This document shows positions 1 through 9,013 of a DNA stretch of 64,000 nt, in pieces (positions within the stretch are counted from its first letter, which is position 1; each line of letters starts with the position of its first letter). This stretch comes from Paenibacillus sp. JJ-100 (lineage in GTDB: Bacteria; Bacillota; Bacilli; Paenibacillales; Paenibacillaceae): contig NZ_CAOJCM010000003.1 of assembly GCF_948329825.1 (NCBI RefSeq), positions 496,001 through 560,000 of the forward strand, in the 5' to 3' direction. Below the pieces are notes generated by a model. It was given only the letters and a program-made list of their open reading frames with translations. It made no database searches and was not told the DNA's origin. The position numbers and the translations under genes were made by a program.

Positions 1-216
1 ATCCACAGTATATGTGTATCCATGAATGACACTCTCCTGCGTACCTTGAATGATTAGAATAATCTCGAAGCCGGGATGTGTCTCCTCAGGCATAGCCCAT
101 CCATACGGGACATGTTGACTATGGGCTCCATAAAATTTGATGTTACAGTCAATAATGGGAAGCCAGTGCGCCAGTGTATGATATGGCATCTCTCGAAGCT
201 GCGAACCGTTATCCAT
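1..216 (-). CDS. AraC-family transcriptional regulator, N-terminal part
   Basis: The first 72 codons are present and the gene runs off the left edge of the window. The start is an ATG at 216 preceded by an AGGTGA ribosome-binding site. The translation (MDNGSQLREMPYHTLAHWLP..., then PYGWAMPEETHPGFEIILIIQG) resembles the cupin-like ligand-sensing domain at the front of AraC-type sugar regulators. The DNA-binding part lies outside the window, so the family call is tentative. It is divergent from the beta-galactosidase gene and could regulate it. Confidence 0.6.
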   Translation of the reverse strand, partial: MDNGSQLREMPYHTLAHWLPIIDCNIKFYGAHSQHVPYGWAMPEETHPGFEIILIIQGTQESVIHGYTYTVD

Positions 217-374
217 GACATTCACCTCGGAAAAGGGTAAAAAATACTCGTCTTGTGCCATCGGCACTATGCATGTTCTTCATTATAATCAGTTTAACGC
301 AGGCATCCCGAACCAAGGAGTGTGCAAGCGTAATTCATAATACTGTACAAAGCGTGCTTATATACCGATATTAA

Positions 375-388
375 TGTAAACGCTACCA
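375..388 (+). promoter_or_regulatory. Candidate CcpA cre site
   Basis: TGTAAACGCTACCA matches the cre consensus TGWNANCGNTNWCA at 13 of 14 positions. It lies about 90 bp ahead of the beta-galactosidase start, in the divergent intergenic region. Carbon catabolite repression would fit the gene's role. The match is seen in the sequence; the function is inferred. Confidence 0.5.
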
Positions 389-476
389 CCAAGTACAGGA
401 ACATGTCAACCATACAGCTCACCTTATACCAACAACGCTATATAAGTTGATCACCTCACTCAAAGGAGACGATATC

Positions 477-2483
477 ATGGACAAATTATTATACGGCGTA
501 GCCTACTATGATGAATATATGCCATATGACAGACTGGACAAAGATATTCAGATGATGAAAGATGCTGGTATCAATGTCGTGCGTATCGCTGAATCGACCT
601 GGAGTACCCACGAACCACAAAATGGCGTGTTCGACTTCACTTCGGTAGATCGGGTGCTGGATGCGATGCATGCAGCAGGAATGCATGTCATTGTAGGTAC
701 ACCAACGTATGCTGTTCCTACGTGGATGGTCAAGGAGCACCCGGATGTTCTGGCAACAACCGCACAGGGGCCTGGAAAATATGGAGCAAGACAGATTATG
801 GACATCACACATCCCACGTATCTGTTCTATGCAGAGCGCATCATTCGCAAGCTGATATCACGCGTGAGTAAACATCCGGCTGTGATCGGGTATCAAACAG
901 ACAATGAAACAAAACATTACAATACGGCTGGAGACAATGTGCAGCTACAATTTGTGAAATACATGCGGAATAAGTTCAGTTCCCTGGACGAGTTGAACAA
1001 GGAGTTTGGACTGGACTATTGGAGTAACCGCATCAACAGTTGGGAGGACTTCCCTTCGGTAGTGGGCACAATAAACGGCAGTCTTGGAGCGGAGTTTGCG
1101 AAGTTCCAGCGGCAATTGGTCACGGATTTTCTGGCATGGCAAGTTGGCATCGTGAATGAGTACAAACAGGAAGGTCAGTTTGTTACCCAGAACTTTGACT
1201 TTGAATGGCGCGGGTATTCCTACGGCATTCAGGGGGATGTGGATCATTTTGCAGCATCCCAACCTTTTGACATTACCAGTGTAGATATCTACCATCCTTC
1301 TCAGGACGAGCTGACAGGGATCGAAATTTCGTTCGGGGGAGATGTGGCGCGTTCCACCAAACAATCCAATTATCTTGTTCTGGAGACCGAAGCACAGGCT
1401 TTCTGGCACTGGGTGCCTTATCCGGGACAACTGCGGTTACAGGCATTCAGTCACTTGGCTTCAGGAGCGAACATGGTAGCTTACTGGCATTGGCACTCCC
1501 TGCACAACTCGTTCGAGACATACTGGAAAGGCTTGCTGAGCCATGATTTTGAACCGAATCCCGTATATAACGAAGCGAAGACGATTGGTCGGGATTTTGC
1601 TCGTCTGAGTCCCAAACTTGTGAATCTGAAGAAAACGAATCGAGTGGCCGTGCTATTCAGCAACGAGGCGTTGACCTCCATTAAATGGTTTGGTTTTAAC
1701 TTCACCAGTGACAAGAATTATAATGACGTAGTACGCTGGATGTATGATGAACTGTATAAAATGAACATTGGCTGCGATCTGATCGATCCTTCCGTTGAAA
1801 GTTATGCAGGGTATGACGTGCTGGTTGTGCCAGCCTTGTATGCCGCATCGGATGCGTTGTTAGAAAAACTAAATCAATTCGTACGGGATGGCGGACATAT
1901 CGTGTACTCGTTCAAGAGCGGCTTCGCCAATGAGCATATTAAGGTTCGCTCTACGCGTCAGCCCGGACTGATCAGTGAGGCGTGCGGCATTAGCTATAAC
2001 CTGTTTGTCGAGCCGAAGCATGTCGCTCTGCGGGATGATCCGTTTGGCGTAGGTGAGGAGCATAATCAGGTACACACCTGGATGGAGCTGATTACACCGA
2101 CTACTGCCGAGGTGCTCGCTTGGTATGACCATCCACATTGGGGAGAATATGCAGCGATCACGCAGAACAGCTACGGCAAAGGGAAAGCGACTTATGTCGG
2201 CTGTTATACTAGCGCTGCTGTCATTCGCCAGGTGCTGGAACGGGTGATGAAGGATGCAGGTGTATGGGGAGCGGATCAGGAGCTTGCTTTCCCACTTATT
2301 GTGAAGACAGGTGTAAACGATGAAGGGCATACGATTCGCTATTATTTCAACTATTCCGATGAGCCGGTATCCTTCCAGAATCCACATGGCGGAGGAACAG
2401 AGCTGTTATCGGGAGATTCGATTGCTGCCGGGCAGGAGATCGAGCTGGAACGATGGGGCATACGCATTATCGAACAAAACTAG
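477..2483 (+). CDS. GH42 beta-galactosidase
   Basis: A 668-residue cytoplasmic glycoside hydrolase predicted to remove terminal beta-galactosyl units from short oligosaccharides. The N-terminal TIM barrel opens with YGVAYYDEYMPYDRLDKD, typical of GH42. The acid/base glutamate is probably Glu144 in QTDNET and the nucleophile Glu303 in VLETEAQ. The second half resembles the GH42 amidotransferase-like trimerisation domain and a small C-terminal beta domain. No signal peptide is visible. I chose the ATG at 477 because AAAGGAG lies 8-9 bases upstream; an in-frame TTG at 447 has no such site. The neighbours (two-component system, ABC sugar importer) suggest that imported galactosides are its substrates. 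Confidence 0.9.
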   Translation: MDKLLYGVAYYDEYMPYDRLDKDIQMMKDAGINVVRIAESTWSTHEPQNGVFDFTSVDRVLDAMHAAGMHVIVGTPTYAVPTWMVKEHPDVLATTAQGPGKYGARQIMDITHPTYLFYAERIIRKLISRVSKHPAVIGYQTDNETKHYNTAGDNVQLQFVKYMRNKFSSLDELNKEFGLDYWSNRINSWEDFPSVVGTINGSLGAEFAKFQRQLVTDFLAWQVGIVNEYKQEGQFVTQNFDFEWRGYSYGIQGDVDHFAASQPFDITSVDIYHPSQDELTGIEISFGGDVARSTKQSNYLVLETEAQAFWHWVPYPGQLRLQAFSHLASGANMVAYWHWHSLHNSFETYWKGLLSHDFEPNPVYNEAKTIGRDFARLSPKLVNLKKTNRVAVLFSNEALTSIKWFGFNFTSDKNYNDVVRWMYDELYKMNIGCDLIDPSVESYAGYDVLVVPALYAASDALLEKLNQFVRDGGHIVYSFKSGFANEHIKVRSTRQPGLISEACGISYNLFVEPKHVALRDDPFGVGEEHNQVHTWMELITPTTAEVLAWYDHPHWGEYAAITQNSYGKGKATYVGCYTSAAVIRQVLERVMKDAGVWGADQELAFPLIVKTGVNDEGHTIRYYFNYSDEPVSFQNPHGGGTELLSGDSIAAGQEIELERWGIRIIEQN

Positions 2484-2569
2484 GGGATGATCATGCTGAG
2501 TATCAGTCTTAGGCTTACATTTAAAGATTTAATTCCTATTTTCCGAAAAAAATAATAACTAGACCATGG

Positions 2570-2606
2570 CGCCCTCGGCTTTAATGCTGGGGCGTTTGTC
2601 TTATTT
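2570..2606 (+). terminator. Rho-independent terminator after the beta-galactosidase
   Basis: CGCCCT and GGGGCG pair, extended by GGC/GCT, around a TTTAAT loop, and are followed by a T-rich tail. It separates the GH42 gene from the two-component system. Confidence 0.75.
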
Positions 2607-2627
2607 TAGCTCAGGAGTGGATGTGCA

Positions 2628-4424
2628 TTGTTTCGTGAATTCTACCGCCGGCTGATCGACCCTTTCAAGCGCAGCATTCGCAATAAACTGATTTTGACGA
2701 TGACATTCGTTGCTGTCCTGCCAGTCATTGTAATGACCGCTGTAGCCGCTGAAAATGCACGATCCTCAATGGAAGCCGAGATTATGGATACGAACCGGGT
2801 CAACATTAATTGGGCTTCTGCCTATTTGGCAGAACAGTTTGCACGCATGAATAATATCATTTACTCCATTCAGATTAGTGATGAGTTACATCAGTATTTG
2901 GCGTTGACTCAGGAAGCACCTGCTTCCATCCGTTTCGATGAACAAAAAGCAGTGTTTAATATGCTCAACAGTGTGTACTATTCTGCTGGCAACTATGTAT
3001 TTGGTGTCGAACTGTACCTGAAGGAACAGGAGACCTTGTTCACATTTAATTCGATGGAATCACGCATTAAGGCAGTGAACGATATCCCGGAAGGATATCA
3101 TGAACTATTTACTCAGCGCAAAGATTTTACAATTATTAATGATCCCAAAGATCCGTCAAAATTCCATATGACACGCAGCATGAATCGCTTTGAAGATCAG
3201 GCTCAGGTCGGGGCAATCAGCCTGGAGATCAAATGGGCCGAATTCAATCAGACCCTAGAGCTGCTCGATAGCAGAGGTGATTACACTGTATATATTGGAG
3301 ATCATTCGGGTCGTCCAGTGTATCAGCTGAATGCCTCCATCCAGCCATCGAATGAGGCATTGATGCAGTTGACGGATACGAAGGACCATACGGGCCTTAT
3401 TCGCACAGCGAACGAATATGTTTTCTATCATGATATTGAAGACACAGGACTGAGAGTAGTCAAGATCGTACCTAATCATGTAATTAACGAGAGTGCCATG
3501 GAGACGATGAAGTACGGTCTTGTCGTAGGCGGAGTGGCAACCGTAGTGTCTGTTGCTTTGGCCGCTTTGGTCGCTTGGCGGACCTCTAAACCGATCGTCA
3601 GACTGGCGAATTCCATGAAAGGCATCCAGTTGATCAAGGATCGTAAAGTGGAGCGCAGCGGAAGGGTGGACGAGATCGGTTTACTGGAAAAAAATCTCCA
3701 TGGTATGGCCAGTCGTATCCGGGAACATATCCGGGACAACTATATGATGAATCTGGAGAAGCAGACTGCGGAGCTTAAGGCATTGCAATCGCAGATTCAT
3801 CCCCATTTTCTACAAAACACATTGCAGATGATTGGCGGCATGGTCTATTCGCAAAAACCGGCAGACAGTTACAAGGTGATCCGGGCTTTGAGTGAAATGT
3901 TCCGTTATATTGTGAGGGCACCAGATGGCCTTGTTCCTCTGCAATCTGAACTGGATCAGCTAGAGCATTATATGCTAATTCAGAAGCAGCGATTTGCCAG
4001 CAGGCTTGAATATAAGCTAGAGATTGTCGGAGAGATTGGTGACGGTTATATCCCCAAGCTATCGTTACAGCCTATTGTGGAGAACGCATTTTTGCATGGG
4101 CTGGAGAATAAGCCAGGGGAGTGGAGGCTGGGGATTGAAGTGACCGCTGATCCAGAGCTAGGTCTGTTGACCATTCAGATTTGTGATAATGGAATGGGCA
4201 TGGAGCCAGAGAAACTGGTTGAGATGCAATCGAAACTGGAACGCATCACGCGTCACACCGATCGGATATGGAGTTCTGGCACCAGTATTGGGTTGTTGAA
4301 TGCAGCTTCGCGGATTGTGATGCATTTTGGACCTGATTACGGTATGCGTATCGAAAGTAAACTTGGGCAGGGAACAAAAGTGATCGTATGTATCCCCTGC
4401 ACAACAGGAGGCGAATCCTTTTGA
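2628..4424 (+). CDS. YesM-type sensor histidine kinase
   Basis: A 598-residue membrane sensor kinase that would phosphorylate the response regulator encoded next. The first membrane segment is at about residues 21-40, followed by a roughly 250-residue extracellular Cache-like sensor, a second membrane segment near 295-316, a HAMP linker, the His_kinase module with the phospho-acceptor in QIHPHFLQN (about residue 390), and an ATPase domain with the N-box VENAFLHG and CDNGMGM. The start is TTG with GGAGTGG upstream; no in-frame ATG fits. The kinase stop overlaps the regulator start by four bases, so translation is probably coupled. The family typically senses extracellular sugars or their binding proteins. 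Confidence 0.92.
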   Translation: MFREFYRRLIDPFKRSIRNKLILTMTFVAVLPVIVMTAVAAENARSSMEAEIMDTNRVNINWASAYLAEQFARMNNIIYSIQISDELHQYLALTQEAPASIRFDEQKAVFNMLNSVYYSAGNYVFGVELYLKEQETLFTFNSMESRIKAVNDIPEGYHELFTQRKDFTIINDPKDPSKFHMTRSMNRFEDQAQVGAISLEIKWAEFNQTLELLDSRGDYTVYIGDHSGRPVYQLNASIQPSNEALMQLTDTKDHTGLIRTANEYVFYHDIEDTGLRVVKIVPNHVINESAMETMKYGLVVGGVATVVSVALAALVAWRTSKPIVRLANSMKGIQLIKDRKVERSGRVDEIGLLEKNLHGMASRIREHIRDNYMMNLEKQTAELKALQSQIHPHFLQNTLQMIGGMVYSQKPADSYKVIRALSEMFRYIVRAPDGLVPLQSELDQLEHYMLIQKQRFASRLEYKLEIVGEIGDGYIPKLSLQPIVENAFLHGLENKPGEWRLGIEVTADPELGLLTIQICDNGMGMEPEKLVEMQSKLERITRHTDRIWSSGTSIGLLNAASRIVMHFGPDYGMRIESKLGQGTKVIVCIPCTTGGESF

Positions 4425-5521
4425 ATAAAGAGTTATATAAAGTACTGCTAGTGGATGATGAACCGTGGAATCGGGATATTCTACGCAATCTGGGTCAGTG
4501 GGACGAACTGGACATGGTCGTTTGCGGCGAAGCCGAGGATGGGCAAGAGGCGATGCGTATGGTCAAGGAGCTACAACCTCATCTCGTGATTACTGACATG
4601 CGTATGCCGGGATCAGACGGCGTGGCGCTGATGCAGACGTTGAATAAGGATTTTCCAGAGATTAAGGTCGTTGTGGTGAGTGGATACGATGATTTTAATT
4701 ATGCTAAACACGCTCTCCGGTACCGTGCGGCAGATTATTTACTGAAGCCGGTGAATCCCGATGAATTAAATGTCACGTTGGCCAAGTGCGCTCGTGAGTT
4801 GGAGAAATCAACCACTTCACCAGAGGGCTGGGAAGCCTATCCCGCTTCCTTTGCGGGAGAGTTTTCCCTTTTTCAGCAACAAGCACGCCTTCGCTTCAAC
4901 GATCTGGACCTGCCCAGACTACGAGAATGGTTTCAGCAATTAGAGCAGAAGCTGGAACAAAGTGAAGTGTGCAGACCTCGTCAGCTTGGACGGGTAGCGT
5001 ATGAGCTCCAGAACCTGCTGGATGAATTGTGTGTTTCTAATGGATTGTCTGATCGTTCAGAAGAAGGAGGATTGCCGCCTTCAACCGCATTAGGGTCAAT
5101 CTCAGCCGCAGTCGATTGGATCTCTGCTTCGTATTATCAGGCGCTAGAGCAGCTGATTGCACAGCGGAAGTATAAGAATAAGCTGAATCTGGAAGAAGTG
5201 AAGCAATACATGCAGCAGCACTGCATGGAGATGATTACTCTGGAACATCTGGCACAGATCTTTTTTGTCAGCAAAGAATACTTAAGCAAAGCTTTCAAAA
5301 AGGAGTATGACGTGAACGTAACTGATTACGTGGTGCAGCTTCGTATGGCTAGAGCGAGAGAGTGGGTCATGGATGATCAGATTCCATTTAAACATATTGC
5401 GGAGATGACAGGATACGAAGATGTGTCCTATTTCTATCGCGTGTTCAAAAAGCATTTTGGTGTGTCACCTGGAGAAATGCGCAAGGGCCAACCTAAATTG
5501 TCCGATCCATTCCCCGAATGA
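4421..5521 (+). CDS. YesN-type AraC response regulator
   Basis: A 366-residue DNA-binding response regulator paired with the preceding kinase. The receiver domain shows the acidic pair in LLVDDEP, the phospho-acceptor Asp59 in VITDMRMPG and the conserved lysine in LLKPVNPDE. A linker of about 120 residues follows, then a C-terminal AraC helix-turn-helix pair (ITLEHLAQIFFVSKEYLSKAFKKEY and the YEDVSYFYRVFKKHFGVSPGE signature). I prefer the TTG at 4421, which has AGGAGG upstream, over an in-frame ATG at 4388 that would add eleven residues. The likely target is the binding-protein promoter just downstream. Confidence 0.92.
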   Translation: MNKELYKVLLVDDEPWNRDILRNLGQWDELDMVVCGEAEDGQEAMRMVKELQPHLVITDMRMPGSDGVALMQTLNKDFPEIKVVVVSGYDDFNYAKHALRYRAADYLLKPVNPDELNVTLAKCARELEKSTTSPEGWEAYPASFAGEFSLFQQQARLRFNDLDLPRLREWFQQLEQKLEQSEVCRPRQLGRVAYELQNLLDELCVSNGLSDRSEEGGLPPSTALGSISAAVDWISASYYQALEQLIAQRKYKNKLNLEEVKQYMQQHCMEMITLEHLAQIFFVSKEYLSKAFKKEYDVNVTDYVVQLRMARAREWVMDDQIPFKHIAEMTGYEDVSYFYRVFKKHFGVSPGEMRKGQPKLSDPFPE

Positions 5522-5589
5522 TTCGTTCGGGGAATGTTATTTGGATTAAGGTTTAAAATAATCCAATGGATGAGTCCAATTTTGTCCAA

Positions 5590-5618
5590 TGAAGCGCTTA
5601 CATTTTACGATATATAAT
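5590..5618 (+). promoter_or_regulatory. Candidate promoter with cre-like palindrome for the sugar importer
   Basis: A TATAAT hexamer is at 5613-5618. Just upstream TGAAGCGCTTACA (5590-5602) looks like a cre site but is one base short of the usual half-spacing. No convincing -35 box is visible, as is common for promoters activated by an AraC-type regulator. Confidence 0.35.
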
Positions 5619-5662
5619 GAGCCTATGAAAGACAAACCAGTCACTACGGGAGGTCATAAGAG

Positions 5663-6943
5663 ATGAAGGTATGGAAAAGCGTTGTAAGTGCAGCACTGGT
5701 TAGCGTTCTGCTGGTGGGCTGCGGCTCGAATGCAGGCACCGATAATGAGCAAAAAGAAGTTGCAGCGGGCAGTACCGTAAACCTCAAAGTGTTCATTGCT
5801 CAACCAAGGCTGAAAGAACATTACGATAAATATATAGAACAGTTCAAAGCCAAGGTAAAAGCAGAGAAAAACATTGAAGTGAATGTGCAGCTGGAGATGC
5901 CGCCGGCAGATAATGCACCTCAGATTCTGAAAACAAGACTGGCTTCCAATGATGCACCGGACGTATTCGCTCTGCATGCGGTGAATGAGATTCCACCGTT
6001 CAGCAAAGCTGGGTATCTTGAAGACTTGTCTGATCAACCTTTTGTAGATAAACTGCTCGATTCGGTCAAACCTTCGGTTACGGATGCAAGTGGTAAAGTT
6101 GTTGCGGTTCCAATGGAAACTCTGTCATGGGGTTATCTGTACAACAAAGATATCTTCGAGGAGCAAGGACTTGAAGTTCCAACGACATTGACAGAAATGA
6201 AAGCGGTTGTAGAAAAGTTGAAGGCAGCTGGCATCACGCCGTTCGAGCTGGCTTACAAAGAAGCTTGGGTTCCACAACTGTTCTTGCCACTAACTGTAGG
6301 GGCACTGACACAATCAGAGCACAAAGACTTCGTAGAGAAAATGAATAAGGATGAAGGTTCCTTCTCGGATATGAAAGCCTTGTTTGACGTATTCGATCTC
6401 GTGAATGCCAACGGAACGGATAAAGCGCTTGAAGTTGGTGCCGATGATGGTGCAGCGGCTTATGCTACAGGTAAAGCTGCGATGTGGATTCAAGGTCCTT
6501 GGTACGCAGAGACGATTCTGAAGTCCAATCCTGACATTAATTTTGGTGTAGCTCCAATGCCATTGAACGACAATCCGGAAGATACCAAAATCAACCTGAG
6601 TACGTCCACTTCACTGGCTGTATCGTCAACAAGTAAAAATAAAGAGGTTGCCCTTGATTTCATCAACTATATTCTGGATGACAACGATTCAAGCGCATTC
6701 TACGAAGCACTCAAGTTTAATCCGGTTGCCAAAGTGCATACCTTCAAAAGCTTCCCATGGGTAGATGATGCTCAAAAATATGTTAACGAAGGCAAAGCGT
6801 ATCAAGATCCAACGATTCCTCAAGCCGTTAAAGATGAGTCCGGTAAAGCACTACAAGGGTACTACTCTGGACAGTTGAATCAACAGCAGGTTATTGATGC
6901 ACTCGACAAGGCATGGAAGTCCTACAATAAAGTCAACAAGTAA
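5663..6943 (+). CDS. ABC sugar-binding lipoprotein
   Basis: A 426-residue solute-binding protein of the bacterial extracellular sugar-binding family 1 type. The signal peptide (MKVWKSVVSAALVSVLLVGC) ends in a lipobox LVGC, so the mature protein is anchored through Cys20. The rest has the expected family features, including PDVFALHA, GKAAMWIQGPWYAETI and a lysine-rich C-terminus. GGGAGG precedes the ATG. It should deliver an oligosaccharide to the two permeases encoded downstream; the neighbouring GH42 enzyme points to galactosides, but the sequence alone does not fix specificity. Confidence 0.92.
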   Translation: MKVWKSVVSAALVSVLLVGCGSNAGTDNEQKEVAAGSTVNLKVFIAQPRLKEHYDKYIEQFKAKVKAEKNIEVNVQLEMPPADNAPQILKTRLASNDAPDVFALHAVNEIPPFSKAGYLEDLSDQPFVDKLLDSVKPSVTDASGKVVAVPMETLSWGYLYNKDIFEEQGLEVPTTLTEMKAVVEKLKAAGITPFELAYKEAWVPQLFLPLTVGALTQSEHKDFVEKMNKDEGSFSDMKALFDVFDLVNANGTDKALEVGADDGAAAYATGKAAMWIQGPWYAETILKSNPDINFGVAPMPLNDNPEDTKINLSTSTSLAVSSTSKNKEVALDFINYILDDNDSSAFYEALKFNPVAKVHTFKSFPWVDDAQKYVNEGKAYQDPTIPQAVKDESGKALQGYYSGQLNQQQVIDALDKAWKSYNKVNK

Positions 6944-6994
6944 GAGCCTGAACGGTTAATAAGCAAGTGCTGTTAGGAAAGCAGTATCCGCGTT

Positions 6995-7072
6995 TGTTGA
7001 CGAAATCTCTGTCGTGCCCGTAACGATCTTGGAGCTTTTGTCAACAAATTGCGGTACTTTATTTCGTCAACA
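6995..7072. repeat. Long-spaced inverted repeats between binding protein and permease genes
   Basis: TGTTGACGAAAT at 6995-7006 and its exact reverse complement ATTTCGTCAACA at 7061-7072 are separated by 54 bases. Part of the left arm (TTTGTTGAC, 6993-7001) is also complementary to GTCAACAAA at 7040-7048, so two alternative hairpins are possible. The 214-bp gap has no T-run behind either stem. It could tune permease expression relative to the binding protein or be a repeated operator half-site. Confidence 0.6.
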
Positions 7073-7157
7073 GTCTCGAAGCAGATGAAATGGCTGGCCG
7101 AACGATTCTCGTTCCCCCGGTTACCTTCATCCGCTGTGTCAAAAGGGGGGAGAAGCT

Positions 7158-8042
7158 ATGGCTACGAATGTGTTGAAGAAGTACCTTTCACTGCTCGCGT
7201 TCACAGCGCCAGCCTTTGTGATCTATGCGATTTTTCTACTGTATCCAACGTTCAGCGGCATGTTCTACAGCTTGACGGATTGGAACGGATTAAATCGTGA
7301 TTACAGCTTTATCGGTCTGGGGAACTTTGTGGAACTGTTCAAAGAAGATCCCGACTTTCTAAACTCGTTATGGTTTACGTTGAAATACGTTATATTTATG
7401 CTAATTTTGCAAAATGTAATCGCCTTGCTGCTCGCTGTGTTGATTGAGTCACGTACACGCAGTAAAGGGCTCTTCCGAACATTATTTTTTATGCCGAATA
7501 TGATCAGTACGATCATCAGTGCATTTATGTGGACATTTATCTTCTCACAGGTGCTGCCTCAGCTCGCTGAGAAACTGGCGGTTACATTTCTTGACCAGCA
7601 ATGGCTTGGTGATCCGAAGTTCTCCTTCTATTCAATTCTGATCGTATCGCTGTGGAACGGTGTAGGCTACATGATGATCATCTACCTGGCTGGATTGCAA
7701 GGGGTACCGAAGAGTCTCAAGGAAGCTGCCGTCATTGATGGAGCCAATGCTTTTCAAGTGCTGCGTAACGTGGTACTGCCGATGATTACACACGCCATTA
7801 CCATCTGTTTCTTCTTAACACTTAATGGTGCATTCAAAGTGTTCGAGGTTGTCTACGGATTGACAGGCGGTGGTCCAGGCCGGGCCACACAGGTGATCAC
7901 GATGAACATTTATGAAGAAGCATTCTCAAACAACTTCAGATATGGTTATGCAAGTGCCAAATCGGTGGTGCTATTCATTATTGTACTGATCTTCACACTC
8001 ATCCAGATCACTGTCATGAAGAGAAAAGAGGTGGAAGCATGA
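7158..8042 (+). CDS. ABC sugar permease, MalF/UgpA type
   Basis: A 294-residue inner-membrane permease with six predicted membrane segments. It carries the binding-protein-dependent transport motif EAAVIDGANAFQVLRNVVLPMI that docks with the ATPase. The N-terminus (LAFTAPAFVIYAIFLLYPTFSGMFYS) is typical of the first sugar permease in two-permease systems. AGGGGGGAG precedes the ATG. The stop overlaps the next permease start by four bases (ATGA). No ATPase gene follows, so a shared MsmX-type ATPase is implied. Confidence 0.93.
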   Translation: MATNVLKKYLSLLAFTAPAFVIYAIFLLYPTFSGMFYSLTDWNGLNRDYSFIGLGNFVELFKEDPDFLNSLWFTLKYVIFMLILQNVIALLLAVLIESRTRSKGLFRTLFFMPNMISTIISAFMWTFIFSQVLPQLAEKLAVTFLDQQWLGDPKFSFYSILIVSLWNGVGYMMIIYLAGLQGVPKSLKEAAVIDGANAFQVLRNVVLPMITHAITICFFLTLNGAFKVFEVVYGLTGGGPGRATQVITMNIYEEAFSNNFRYGYASAKSVVLFIIVLIFTLIQITVMKRKEVEA

Positions 8043-8866
8043 GGATACAGCGGTTGAATACTATTCTGATCCGGCTGTTCTTGATTCTCGGCTCCCTGGT
8101 AGCGATGCTGCCGATCTATATGGCCGTGGTGAACTCGTTCAAAACACAGGGCGAGATGTTCCAATCGTTTATCGCATTGCCAACAACATTGCACTGGGAA
8201 AACTATGCCGATGCTTTTAATAAGATCAATCTTCTTGGCAGCTCACTCAACTCTGCCATCGTATCCATACTGGGTATCGGAGGAATCGTATTCTGTGCCT
8301 CGCTTGCAGGTTACAAGCTGTCACGGACTTCTGGCCGACTCAGTAATCTGATCTTCTTCATGTTTGTCGCTTCCATGCTGGTGCCATTCCATTCCATCAT
8401 GATTCCGCTGACACGTGTAGCGAAGGGGATGGGAGTGCAAGGGAGCACTTACGGACTGGCTTTAATTTATATCGGACTAGGTGTAAACATGGCGATCTTC
8501 CTCTATCACGGGTTTGTGAAGTCCATTCCGCGTGAGTTGGAAGAGTCTGCTCAGATTGATGGATGTAACGAGTTTCAGACATTCTTCCAGATCATCTTCC
8601 CGTTGTTGTTGCCAATTACCGTGACGATCGCTATTCTGGACTTCTTATGGATCTGGAATGACTTCCTGTTGCCATTGCTGATGTTGACAGATGTGAATCG
8701 GTACACATTAATCTTGTCCACAAATATGCTGTTTGGCGAGTACAACAAGGAATGGCCATTAATACTGTCTTCTCTGGTTCTGACTGCAATTCCTGTCATC
8801 TTGATCTATGCGTTCTTCCAGAAATTTATTATGGAGGGGATTGCGGAGGGAGCGGTTAAAGGGTAA
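8039..8866 (+). CDS. ABC sugar permease, MalG/UgpE type
   Basis: A 275-residue second permease of the importer, translationally coupled to the first by a four-base overlap. It has about six membrane segments and the docking loop EESAQIDGCNEFQTFFQIIFPLLLP. Together with the binding protein and first permease it forms a carbohydrate ABC importer lacking its own ATPase. A strong hairpin closes the transcription unit. Confidence 0.93.
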   Translation: MRIQRLNTILIRLFLILGSLVAMLPIYMAVVNSFKTQGEMFQSFIALPTTLHWENYADAFNKINLLGSSLNSAIVSILGIGGIVFCASLAGYKLSRTSGRLSNLIFFMFVASMLVPFHSIMIPLTRVAKGMGVQGSTYGLALIYIGLGVNMAIFLYHGFVKSIPRELEESAQIDGCNEFQTFFQIIFPLLLPITVTIAILDFLWIWNDFLLPLLMLTDVNRYTLILSTNMLFGEYNKEWPLILSSLVLTAIPVILIYAFFQKFIMEGIAEGAVKG

Positions 8867-8896
8867 CATGCTTCGTTCTCAAATGCCATTCATACC

Positions 8897-8945
8897 AATA
8901 GCCTTGAACTACAGATGTGCTCCTGTAGTTCAAGGCTATTTCGTT
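8897..8945. terminator. Long hairpin at the end of the sugar importer operon
   Basis: An 18-bp perfect stem (8897-8914 with 8923-8940, ending AACTACAG / CTGTAGTT) surrounds the loop ATGTGCTC. The bases after it (TCGTTATG) are only moderately T-rich. It lies between convergent genes and could act in either direction. Confidence 0.7.
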
Positions 8946-9013
8946 ATGAATTGGCCAAGAGAGGCACGCAAAGGTAGCGTGTGCAGACAGACGGAATATC
9001 CGTCATATAACGT

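Noticed and set aside
5590-5602. Firm cre site before the sugar-binding lipoprotein
   Set aside because: The palindrome is one base short of consensus spacing, so it is listed only as a weak candidate.
7049-7300. Open frame overlapping the start of the first sugar permease
   Set aside because: It runs in another frame across the permease ribosome site and N-terminus and shows no domain.
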